Shown piece after piece: positions 42,749 to 51,199 of a stretch of DNA of 64,000 bases (positions are counted from its first letter, which is position 1; the number at the start of each line of letters is the position of its first letter). The notes under the pieces are model-generated. The model was not told where the DNA came from and searched no databases. It saw only the letters and a list, made by a program, of their open reading frames with translations. Made by a program: the position numbers and the translations under genes. Source of the DNA: Leptospira adleri (GTDB taxonomy: Bacteria > Spirochaetota > Leptospiria > Leptospirales > Leptospiraceae); assembly GCF_002811985.1 (NCBI RefSeq), contig NZ_NPDU01000008.1:1-64000 (forward strand). Reading direction: 5' to 3'.

Positions 42749-43174
42749 ATGGCGATCCTTCCTGAAAAAATCAAATACGGCTGCCTTTGGGGTTTGTTGA
42801 CTCCTTTTTTAACGTTATTCGCCTCCATCGGAATTACGATTTTTCTTTTAAAAGACGATTACGGAAAAGCGGCTTCCGTCGGCGACTGGCTGCTTCTTGC
42901 CGGGAAGCATATTCTTCTTTTCGGAGGAATCATCGTTGCCGCAATTATCTCCTTGCTGGTCGGAATTTGGTTCTCGATCAAAGATTCAAAGCCTATCGAG
43001 ACTCTCAGAATCTTTTGGCCCGTAATCGTCATTCTAATCTATTGGATCGCACCGAATCTTCTTCCAGGACCGGTGGACGATTCGATCGTAACCTTAGCAG
43101 TGGGAGTCTATCAGATCTATCGCTACTTTACGGAAAGAAAAAAGGAAGAGAACGCGACTAACGCATCTTCTTAA
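42749..43174 (+). CDS. Small membrane protein, unknown
   Basis: It has 141 residues with about three or four hydrophobic segments ([40 protein letters not shown] and [18 protein letters not shown]) and a charged C-terminal tail ([14 protein letters not shown]). I do not recognise the family. Its stop codon is immediately followed by the crcB ribosome-binding site (AGGAG overlapping the stop), so the two are translated together. A role in fluoride or ion handling is possible but rests only on that coupling. Confidence 0.75.
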   Translation: MAILPEKIKYGCLWGLLTPFLTLFASIGITIFLLKDDYGKAASVGDWLLLAGKHILLFGGIIVAAIISLLVGIWFSIKDSKPIETLRIFWPVIVILIYWIAPNLLPGPVDDSIVTLAVGVYQIYRYFTERKKEENATNASS

Positions 43175-43185
43175 GGAGTAAGTGG

Positions 43186-43563
43186 GTGAGCCTGGAACGT
43201 ACACTCGTTTTAATCGGGATCGGAGGAGCGATCGGAAGCGTTTTGCGTTATCTCCTGCAATATTGTTTCGGAACGACGCTCGGATTCAAGTTACCGCTGG
43301 GAACTTTAACGGCGAATCTTCTCGGCTCTTTTTTAATCGGAATTGTCTACGCGATTTCCGAAAGATTTCCATCCATCAACCCGGAGTGGAGATTTTTCAT
43401 AGCATCCGGTTTCTGCGGAGGGTTTACCACTTTCTCCACGTTTTCCTTCGAGAGTCTTCAGATGTTAAAGACCGGAAACTATATTCTATTTTTTGCATAT
43501 ATCGGGGTCAGTGTATTCGGTGGAATCGGCTTCGCACTCGCTGGAGTTTGGATTGGAAGGTGA
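43186..43563 (+). CDS. crcB: Fluoride channel CrcB/Fluc
   Basis: It has 125 residues from a GTG at 43186, preceded by AGGAG seven bases before. It has the Fluc pattern: GIGGAIGSVLRYLLQYCF, GTLTANLLGSFLIG and FCGGFTTFSTFSFESL, with four membrane segments. It exports fluoride as a dimer. No fluoride-riboswitch sequence was recognised upstream of the pair. Confidence 0.97.
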   Translation: MSLERTLVLIGIGGAIGSVLRYLLQYCFGTTLGFKLPLGTLTANLLGSFLIGIVYAISERFPSINPEWRFFIASGFCGGFTTFSTFSFESLQMLKTGNYILFFAYIGVSVFGGIGFALAGVWIGR

Positions 43564-43610
43564 TTTTGAGAACGTCGACCGACTTTCTTTCAAGTTTTTT
43601 CTTTGAGTTT

Positions 43611-43768
43611 GTAGGAGTTCCTACGGCTTTTTTCCGGAAAGAATACTTGTAAAAAACGTTTTTTTGTGATAGAAAGGTTTTTCCGAAATTTTCCCGCAAA
43701 GCCCACCTCCTCCACCCGATTTGGGTGGGGGCCCGCGGCTTATACGGAGGACTTGTCGGAGTTACGAC
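43611..43768 (-). repeat. GGAGTTCC-bounded intergenic repeat, copy 4
   Basis: It opens with GTAGGAGTTCCTAC and closes with GTCGGAGTTACGAC, so it runs in the opposite orientation to the other copies. The reverse strand reads GCGGGCCCCCACCC then GGGTGGAGGAGG, a worn form of the GGGTGGAG segment in copies 1 and 2. The ATCCGT core is not clear. Confidence 0.65.
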
Positions 43769-43796
43769 AAAACGGATTATTTCGAAAAAACTTTCT

Positions 43797-44987
43797 TTAT
43801 CGATTGGCAGAAACGATGATCTCGTCCAAGAGATTCCCGATTTCAAAGATGATTTTCGGAGAACCGTATTCACCCGCGGTAGTCGCCACGACCATATCCA
43901 ACTCCGGGATCACGTAAATCAATTGCCCTCCGTTTCCAAGCGCGGCCTTCCAAGAAACATTTTTCTCCGTTAGACGCGTTTCTCCGATCCACCATTGATA
44001 ACCGTAATTCATAACACTTCCGTCTTTTCTAAAAAAAGAAACGTTAGTCGCGATCTCCGAGCCGAGGGAATCCTGAATCCACTTTTTGGGAACGATCTGC
44101 TTTTTATTCCAGACTCCTTCGTTCAAAATCAGTCTCCCGATCCTCAGCATATCCCTCGGTTTCAAACGCAAACCTGCGAAAGCGAGACCGCGGCCGTGCC
44201 AATCTTCCACCCACTCGAATTTTTCGATTCCGATAGGATATAAGATCCACTCACCTGCCAATTCTTTTAAAGACTTACCCGTCTTCTTTGTGAGAACCTC
44301 GGCAAGAACGGACGTTCCTCCTCCGTTGTAATTAAAGACGCTTCCGGGAACGTCTCTTACTTCTCGATCGAAAACGAATTCGACAAGATTCTTCTTCCAA
44401 TACAAACGTGTTTCGTCGCTAAAGAAAAATCCGGATCTCCATTCTTCCCAATCCAAACCGCTGCTCATGGTAAGAAGGTGTTTCCAAGTGATTTTGCGCC
44501 TTGTATCGTTTTCGGAAATTTCGATTTCAGGAAAAGAAGAAAGAACGGAAGAATCGACCCCTTCGATCAAACCTTTTTCTATCGCAATTCCGAAAAGAAG
44601 AGAAACGATACTTTTAGTGACGGATCTCATGTCATGTAACGTTTGCGAATCAAAAGTGGACGTTCCGTCGAAAGGAAGACGAAGTCCGTATCGAAGGTTC
44701 AAAGGTTTATCGTCCCCGTCGTTGTAGATTTCGGAGACGATCTTTCCGTGACGTTCAATCAAAAGAGAATGTAAGCCACCTTTCTCGGAAGCGGACTTTC
44801 TGAGGACTTGACAAAGTTTCTCCGAATCAAATCCGGAATCTTTCGGATCGGACGATTGCCAAAAAGAATCAGCCTTCGGCTTCGAACAAACATCCGCGGA
44901 AGCTCGAATCGGCGCCCCTTTGCATCCCGTATTTGTGAAAAGAACAAGAACAAAGATAAGAAGAATTTGTTTTAATAAAAGCGACAT
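43797..44987 (-). CDS. Beta-lactamase-fold serine hydrolase lipoprotein
   Basis: It has 396 residues. The signal segment ends FTNTGC (C22), a lipobox. The serine of S-x-x-K is in LHDMRSVTKSIVSLLFGIA (SVTK near residue 123), and YNG appears in FNYNGGGTSVLAE. Motif DMVVATTAGEYGSP gives the HxG-equivalent with T replacing H. The length fits class C beta-lactamase/EstB-type enzymes and not true beta-lactamases. It may act on cell wall or lipid esters in the periplasm. Confidence 0.85.
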   Translation of the reverse strand: MSLLLKQILLIFVLVLFTNTGCKGAPIRASADVCSKPKADSFWQSSDPKDSGFDSEKLCQVLRKSASEKGGLHSLLIERHGKIVSEIYNDGDDKPLNLRYGLRLPFDGTSTFDSQTLHDMRSVTKSIVSLLFGIAIEKGLIEGVDSSVLSSFPEIEISENDTRRKITWKHLLTMSSGLDWEEWRSGFFFSDETRLYWKKNLVEFVFDREVRDVPGSVFNYNGGGTSVLAEVLTKKTGKSLKELAGEWILYPIGIEKFEWVEDWHGRGLAFAGLRLKPRDMLRIGRLILNEGVWNKKQIVPKKWIQDSLGSEIATNVSFFRKDGSVMNYGYQWWIGETRLTEKNVSWKAALGNGGQLIYVIPELDMVVATTAGEYGSPKIIFEIGNLLDEIIVSANR

Positions 44988-45142
44988 TCTAAAAATTCAA
45001 TTTCCTTTTTTCCATTGAGAAGTCTTCTCTTTGGACTCTCGATATCGAGTTTTGATTCTAAAAGATTCCCTTTTATTCGGTTTTCCTCAATTCAAATTTG
45101 CGTTCTTCATTCGATGAATCCGCTCAGACAATCTAAAAAGCT

Positions 45143-45322
45143 TCAATAAGAATCCTGTCCCACCGAATTAATCGCTTCCTTCTTTAAATTCCAATCGGCT
45201 TCGAAACGCTCGATCCCTCGCTCAAAATCCGATTTGTTCAGTTTAAGTCGGCATTTAAGACCTGCTCGATACGCAAACGTTACGTCTAAGCCGTATTCGA
45301 AACTCCTTCCTCCGAAGTCGCT
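45143..45322 (-). pseudogene. Orphan C-terminal protein fragment
   Basis: An open run of 59 codons reads SDFGGRSFEYGLDVTFAYRA, then GLKCRLKLNKSDFERGIERF and ends VGQDSY. It has protein-like composition but no start codon, and a stop sits just before it. It looks like the tail of a lost gene. I do not recognise the family. Between 44988 and 45971 this and the next item are all I can support. Confidence 0.35.
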
Positions 45323-45460
45323 TTAAAAAATCCAAAAAACCGATTCTACAACCTTGATACATTCCGTTTTTTTAATATTCTTTCCGAAACACGGGCAAGG
45401 GATTCAATCCCATTCGTTGTTTTTTTGGTCGCCGGATTCCGTCGTAGATCGCCTTTCCCG

Positions 45461-45709
45461 TCAGATAAACCCGACTTTTCTTTTCCACAATAATTCTTTG
45501 ATCGAGATCGGCTTGGAAGTGCTTTCGTTCATATATTCGAAATGATTGTCGCAGTAATAATCCCAGTGCCGCTGAGTTCCCGAAATCAAAAGGGAATAAA
45601 AGTCCGCATAACGCGTCTTAGCTGTTTTATCCAGGTCCGAGATCTTCATCGCTTGATAGACGGCGGAGATCATTCTAGGAGTGTCCTTCGCCCCGGTCCG
45701 TTCAACCAC
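45461..45709 (-). CDS. Short hypothetical protein or gene fragment
   Basis: It encodes 82 residues from a GTG, reading AKDTPRMISAVYQAMKISDL and RYADFYSLLISGTQRHWDYY. The same frame is open for about 30 codons further upstream without a start codon. This suggests a truncated gene, although a short native protein cannot be excluded. No domain was recognised. Confidence 0.35.
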   Translation of the reverse strand: MVERTGAKDTPRMISAVYQAMKISDLDKTAKTRYADFYSLLISGTQRHWDYYCDNHFEYMNESTSKPISIKELLWKRKVGFI

Positions 45710-45971
45710 ATTCCGAATTCTAAGCCGTTTATCAAACCGAGAGTCGTTCGATTTTCGGGTTTTTATTTTTTCAAAATTTCTCTTTGTTTTCCGCGAATTC
45801 TTACCGAAAGAATCCTTATTTTTTCAAAACGAAAATTCATACTCTTCTTAGGGTAGTAATGAACTTTCGATTCGCGACGAAAAAAAGATTTCATTCTTAA
45901 GTTGAAACGATTCACTCCGTAAATTTATTTCTCCTCGACTTCTCGGATTTACCGGACAATCCTTGTTCCGT

Positions 45972-46571
45972 ATGGAACTAAGCTTCCCTTCCCCCGGAAA
46001 TCCGATCTTTGATTACGTCCTTCTTCCTTGTTTTATTTTTCTTTCCAGAGTCACCGACGTTTCGATCGGAACGATCCGTGTCATTCTTCTCACTCGCGAG
46101 AAAAAAGCGATCGCGGCCTCTCTCGGTTTTTTAGAAGTCCTTCTCTGGGTCATCGTTATCACGCAAGTCATCAAAAATCTGAACAACGCGTTCTGTTATC
46201 TCGCTTACGCCGGAGGTTTTGCGACCGGAACTTATATCGGAATGATCTTGGAAGAAAAATTAGCCATCGGATTTTCCCTTCTTCGCATCATATCTCCTCG
46301 AAACGGAGGAGCAATCGCTGCCAGACTTTCGGAAGCGGGTTATCGTGTCACGACCATGGATGGACAAGGAAGCAGAGGACCGGTCAAGATCGTCTTTACC
46401 GTGCTGAGAAGAAAAAGGATCCGCCAAGCGATGGCGATCGTAAAAGAAGTGGAACCCGACGTCTTCTATTCGATAGAAAACGCAAGGAGCACAAACACTG
46501 CTGTTTCGGAAGATTCTCCAGGACTTCTCAGAAGAGGAATCCTGGAGCGTATCTTAAAAGTCAGAAAATAA
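45972..46571 (+). CDS. UPF0316 (DUF5698/DUF2179) membrane protein
   Basis: It has 199 residues from ATG 45972. Three membrane segments are seen ([40 protein letters not shown] and [20 protein letters not shown]), then a cytosolic DUF2179 domain ([40 protein letters not shown]). This is the UPF0316 layout. The DUF2179 domain resembles ligand-binding modules, but the function is unknown. It converges with the SET-domain gene. Confidence 0.9.
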   Translation: MELSFPSPGNPIFDYVLLPCFIFLSRVTDVSIGTIRVILLTREKKAIAASLGFLEVLLWVIVITQVIKNLNNAFCYLAYAGGFATGTYIGMILEEKLAIGFSLLRIISPRNGGAIAARLSEAGYRVTTMDGQGSRGPVKIVFTVLRRKRIRQAMAIVKEVEPDVFYSIENARSTNTAVSEDSPGLLRRGILERILKVRK

Positions 46572-46590
46572 ATTTTCGGTTTCGGTCGTT

Positions 46591-47121
<531 letters not shown>

Positions 47122-47285
47122 GCAGAAGATCCCTGCGTTTATTGCCTAAGGCAAAATTTTTATCTATCAAGAATGGGATAAAAAAAACTTCAATTAAAAT
47201 ACTGAAATCGAGTAATATTTAATGCAAGTTCCTCTCAACGCTCCCGGTCCGGCTCTTATTCTCTTCCAAGTAGTAAATAAATTTC

Positions 47286-47858
47286 TTAAGAACGATTTTC
47301 AAGTAAACCGGAAGGAATCCAGGGTTCCAGATAGGTCTCACCTTCTTCTTCCGGCAGATCCTTCCTAAGAATTTTAAAATTAGATCCGGAAATCTCTAAA
47401 ACGAGAGAAGACTTGTGAAAGAGCCAATTCCTATTCCCCGATCTTTCCAGTCCCAATTGCGTTTTCCCGGTCTCTAAAAAACAAACTGCGGAGAAGCGAC
47501 TTCCGATTTTATCCTGAAGAAGTCGGATCTGCTCCTCGAAGTCTCTGCCTCCTTCGTCCTTTGAAAGAGAACCGAAGTCCACAAAGACCGGAAGAATTTT
47601 TTCTCCCTTGGGAATACTGTCCGAAAGAAGAAAGGACGCGGACTTTAAAACGGACTCCGAGTAAAAGAAAACGGGAACGGAAGAAAAATTCTTTTGTTTG
47701 GATGCGATTTTTGCGAGTCGATGAAGTCTTTCCAGACTTAGAGAACCTTCCGGAAAGACGAGGACGGGATAAACTTTCTTGCGATTGAGTTTCTTTTTCC
47801 AGCGAAACAACAAATCGGTTTTTGCTTGCGTCGGATCTAAAAGCGTTAATAAAAGCAT
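47286..47858 (-). CDS. Hypothetical protein
   Basis: It has 190 residues with no signal peptide. YPVLVFPEGSLSLERLHR near residue 30 recalls the FPEG motif of PlsC acyltransferases, and FVDFGSLSKDEGGRDFEEQI follows, but the HX4D motif is not visible, so I do not call it one. The tail (YLEPWIPSGLLENRS) is not diagnostic. It is followed on the right by about 275 bp without recognisable genes. Confidence 0.65.
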   Translation of the reverse strand: MLLLTLLDPTQAKTDLLFRWKKKLNRKKVYPVLVFPEGSLSLERLHRLAKIASKQKNFSSVPVFFYSESVLKSASFLLSDSIPKGEKILPVFVDFGSLSKDEGGRDFEEQIRLLQDKIGSRFSAVCFLETGKTQLGLERSGNRNWLFHKSSLVLEISGSNFKILRKDLPEEEGETYLEPWIPSGLLENRS

Positions 47859-48134
47859 GGTTCACTCTTGAGTTGTTAACTTTGAATTCTTCTCGATCAA
47901 AAATCAAAAAAGAAGAATCGAAAGTTAAACCGAAGTTCAAACGGACTCTTCCGAAACAAAAGGTCCTAACATACTTATCGGGCGAACTAAATATATGTAT
48001 AGCATTTTATCAAATGAAATCTAAATTCATCCACCTTCGGATCCGAGCCGAAAAACTCTTCTTTCGTATTTTGACGCCGTTTGCCAATTTGAGCGTTTTT
48101 ACAAAAGTCTCGGTTACGGGAAAAATTTTCTAAG

Positions 48135-48992
48135 ATGGCTTCGGTAAAACGCACCGGGCCTGAAGAAGCTCCGGACACTCTGACTCATCTTTATCTCAAT
48201 CCTAAAAATTCTTCTTGGGCGAATTTCGGATTTTGGAAAGACACGGGAGACTATCCGACCGCTTGCAGAACGTTAGCCTCGCTCTTGGGAAAGAAGGCCG
48301 ACTTAAAACCGGAGCAGGAAGTTCTGGATCTCGGGTTCGGTTGTGGGGATCAGTTTTTTATCTGGAAGGAAGAATTCTTCCTTCCGTTTTCTCATCTCAC
48401 CGGGATCAATCCTTCCGCCGTTCAGGTTGAATTTGCAAAAAATCTGTTAAACGAAAAGAAGGAAATCCCTCCGAAGCTGATCTGTGCTCCTTTGGAAGAT
48501 ACGATGTCTTCGTTTCCGAAAGACAGCTTTGATAGAATTTTGTGTCTCGACAGCGCTTACTTTTTTCCGGATCGAGTCCGATTTTGCGAGGAGGCGTTCC
48601 GGGTTCTCAAACCGAAAGGACGTTTGGTTTCGGTGGAACTGATTTTGAAGGACGGAAGTTTTGGAATTTTGGATTCCTGGTTTCGAAATTTTGTCTGCAA
48701 GCTCAGCGGGATTCCCCTTAAGAACCGAGTGACTCCGAATTCTCTTTTTCAAATTCTCGAAAGAACGGGCTTTGAAACCGAAAACTTTGAATTTTTAGAA
48801 GGGAACGTTTTCGGGGGATTTGCAAAATTCTTAAAAGAAAAAACAAAACCGGGGCAGAAAGAAATTCCGAAAAGGATCGCGGCGAAGTATGCAAGTTTTG
48901 GAAAATTCTTAGGGGGAGAAAGAATGAAACGGTATTTCCAGTTCGTCCTCTATTCCGCGGAAAAACCTATTTCCGCGCCCACAAATTCTTAA
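48135..48992 (+). CDS. Class I SAM-dependent methyltransferase
   Basis: It has 285 residues. The AdoMet-binding motif I is VLDLGFGCGDQFFIWKEE near residue 63, motif II-like CAPLEDTMSSFPKDSFDRIL near 120 (with D in SFDRILCLDSAYFF) and RVLKPKGRLVSVELILKDG near 160, the layout of Erg6/UbiE-type enzymes. The substrate is unknown. It is monocistronic, and the spacer after it contains the palindrome GTCGGA-AC-TCCGAC (49111-49124). Confidence 0.85.
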   Translation: MASVKRTGPEEAPDTLTHLYLNPKNSSWANFGFWKDTGDYPTACRTLASLLGKKADLKPEQEVLDLGFGCGDQFFIWKEEFFLPFSHLTGINPSAVQVEFAKNLLNEKKEIPPKLICAPLEDTMSSFPKDSFDRILCLDSAYFFPDRVRFCEEAFRVLKPKGRLVSVELILKDGSFGILDSWFRNFVCKLSGIPLKNRVTPNSLFQILERTGFETENFEFLEGNVFGGFAKFLKEKTKPGQKEIPKRIAAKYASFGKFLGGERMKRYFQFVLYSAEKPISAPTNS

Positions 48993-49110
48993 ATAAAAAC
49001 CTGTTATTCGAGCGACAACTCGGCTTGGAAGTCACGCGGCCCTTCGTATATTTTTCCGGGACCTTACTAAAATTCAACTTTTCGCAAGTAAAATTCCCTC
49101 ACTGGCCCAT

Positions 49111-49124
49111 GTCGGAACTCCGAC
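49111..49124. repeat. Single GGA-AC-TCC palindrome
   Basis: GTCGGA-AC-TCCGAC is a perfect palindrome of the dispersed family. It stands alone here without a full repeat body. Confidence 0.7.
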
Positions 49125-49200
49125 AAAAGAAGTTCTCCTTTTAGATCTTCTTGACTACCGTTCCGATCTCCGCTTCACGCGCCGGAGTTAAAAAACAGGA

Positions 49201-50457
49201 TTAAGAACGCATCGAGTCGTTGACCCAACGTCTCACGTCCAAAGAAGTGGAGACTCCCGCTTCTAAAAGAGGGATCCCGTATCTTGCATAGGATCCGCAA
49301 AACCAGACCTTTCTTCCGGATTGTTCCTGCAGGCCCCTGAGTTCTTCGATGGTCTTTTGATTCTTGAGATCGATCACAGGTCTTTCAAAACGCGAACGGG
49401 AAATTAAGGATCCGGCCTTCGGTTCCTCCAAAGGATTCCAAGTCTGAAAGATTTCCTCTCTTCCGATCTCCGGAAGCACCTTGTTCAGACGAATCGTAGC
49501 GGAAGGTTTGTCAGTTTCGGGAGAAAGAGTAAAACAAAGCGGGGCCCAGTGTCTTTTTTTATTGGGCATAAAAGAAGAATCCGTATGCATGAGGATTTCC
49601 GATTCTTCGTAACGAAAGGACGCGAGAAGTTCCTTTTCGCGGCTCATCTCTTCAGGAAGAAGTCCGATCGCTTGGTTGGCCGGAGTCGCGACGATCACTC
49701 GGTCGAATTCTTCTTTTCCCTGGTCGAAGTTTACGAAAACTTTTTTTCCGTTGAGTTCTATCTTTCTCGGATTCGACTTCAAACGTACTTCCTTCGCTCC
49801 AACCGAAAGACGAGTTGTGATGTCTCTGGTTCCGTGGCTCGCGGTTAAAAATCTGAGAAATTTCAAACCTTGAGCGTGATAACTGATCACCGCCTCCGCG
49901 GGATAATTTTTCGCGCTCTTGAGCGTGCAAGTGTTGATCGTAGCAAACATGGGAACCAAATACTTGTTTTCGAATTCTTTCGAATAACCGAACTTTTCCA
50001 AGAATCCCGAAATCGTAAGTTGTTCACCTTTCAGAGTCGACCACTGGGTCGCCGATTCTTTGTAAAATCGAATCGCATCCGAAAAGATTCTTCTGGATTC
50101 CCCGTTTTTAAAACAAACCGGAGAAACGAAGGGATAAAAATTTCCTCCGAGTCCGAAGGTCGCAAATTGAAAGTAAGTGCTCCCGTCCCTTTCGCTTAAC
50201 GAAAAGGAATAATCCACGGGTCTGAATTCGATTCCCGCCTCTTGATACATCTCGATGAGACACGGATAATAATTTTGTTTGAACGCTCTGAAAGGAACGT
50301 CGAACCGAAAGATTCTATCCTTGAGAGCCACATCGGTTCCGTGCGCGTCCATTCCGGGAAGCGAATGACGTTCCATAAGAACCACTTCGTGTTCCTTACT
50401 CAAATACCAGCAAGCGCTGAGTCCCGCGATTCCGCTTCCTAAGATTGCGATTTTCAT
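49201..50457 (-). CDS. FAD-dependent amine-oxidase-like oxidoreductase
   Basis: It has 418 residues from ATG 50457; a frame opening at 50496 adds 13 residues. The N-terminus MKIAILGSGIAGLSACWYLS is the FAD-binding Rossmann motif. DAHGTDVALKDRIFRFDVPF and KQNYYPCLIEMYQEAGIEF match the NAD(P)/FAD amine oxidoreductase family near phytoene desaturase-like proteins. The C-terminus has SYARYGIPLLEAGVSTSLD, which closes the FAD site. Reaction unknown. It is divergent from msrA. Confidence 0.85.
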   Translation of the reverse strand: MKIAILGSGIAGLSACWYLSKEHEVVLMERHSLPGMDAHGTDVALKDRIFRFDVPFRAFKQNYYPCLIEMYQEAGIEFRPVDYSFSLSERDGSTYFQFATFGLGGNFYPFVSPVCFKNGESRRIFSDAIRFYKESATQWSTLKGEQLTISGFLEKFGYSKEFENKYLVPMFATINTCTLKSAKNYPAEAVISYHAQGLKFLRFLTASHGTRDITTRLSVGAKEVRLKSNPRKIELNGKKVFVNFDQGKEEFDRVIVATPANQAIGLLPEEMSREKELLASFRYEESEILMHTDSSFMPNKKRHWAPLCFTLSPETDKPSATIRLNKVLPEIGREEIFQTWNPLEEPKAGSLISRSRFERPVIDLKNQKTIEELRGLQEQSGRKVWFCGSYARYGIPLLEAGVSTSLDVRRWVNDSMRS

Positions 50458-50602
50458 ATTGTAACTCTTAGAATTAGAATCCGGAAAAGAAAACATAGGA
50501 ATTTTTTTCCTTCGAAATGAAAAACAAAAAAACCGGTTTCATTTTGTTCTCTCTCTGTAACCGAGCCGTCAAAGTAACGAACTCCGTTCTTAGGAGGGTG
50601 GA

Positions 50603-51196
50603 ATGTTCTACTACAAAATTCTTATCGTTTTCCTTCTCTCGATTTTTCTTTCGCCTCTAAACGCAGGACCGAAAACGGAAAAGGCAACGTTTGCGGGCGG
50701 TTGCTTCTGGTGTATGGAAGGTCCGTTCGAATCTTTACCGGGCGTGATCTCCGTTATTTCCGGTTATGCGGGAGGGAAAGAAGTCAATCCGACATACGAG
50801 GACGTAGGTTATGGAAGAACCGGCCACAGAGAATCGGTTCAGATAGAATACGACCCTTCCAAAATTCGTTACTCCGAACTCTTACGGGTTTTTTGGAAAC
50901 AGATCAACCCGACCGATAACGGAGGACAATTCGCGGACAGAGGCAATCAATATCGAACCGGAATTTTTTTTCACAACGACGCGCAGAAAAAAGCCGCCGA
51001 AGAATCGAAAAAGGAATTGGAGAAGTCCGGTAAGTTTTCGGCTCCGATCGTCGTCGAAATTCTTCCTTTCACTTCCTTTTATCCCGCGGAGGATTATCAT
51101 CAGAACTACTATAAGACGAATCCCGATCACTATAAATCCTATAGAAAAGGATCCGGAAGAGAAGCCTATTTGGAAAATCTCTGGGGAAAAAAATAA
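50603..51196 (+). CDS. msrA: Peptide-methionine (S)-S-oxide reductase, exported
   Basis: It has 197 residues. Catalytic C34 is in AGGCFWCMEGPFESLPG, and GYAGGKEVNPTYEDVGYGRT, GHRESVQIEYDP and DRGNQYRTGIFFHN are all diagnostic of MsrA. An AGGAGGGTGG ribosome-binding site precedes the ATG. The first 22 residues are a signal peptide (FYYKILIVFLLSIFLSPLNA), so the enzyme works outside the cytoplasm. C37 may resolve the sulfenate, as no C-terminal cysteines exist. It complements the lipid-anchored MsrB at 7554. Confidence 0.97.
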   Translation: MFYYKILIVFLLSIFLSPLNAGPKTEKATFAGGCFWCMEGPFESLPGVISVISGYAGGKEVNPTYEDVGYGRTGHRESVQIEYDPSKIRYSELLRVFWKQINPTDNGGQFADRGNQYRTGIFFHNDAQKKAAEESKKELEKSGKFSAPIVVEILPFTSFYPAEDYHQNYYKTNPDHYKSYRKGSGREAYLENLWGKK

Positions 51197-51199
51197 GAA

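Noticed and set aside
47286..47858. FPEG motif suggesting a PlsC-type acyltransferase
   Set aside because: The essential HX4D motif is not visible.
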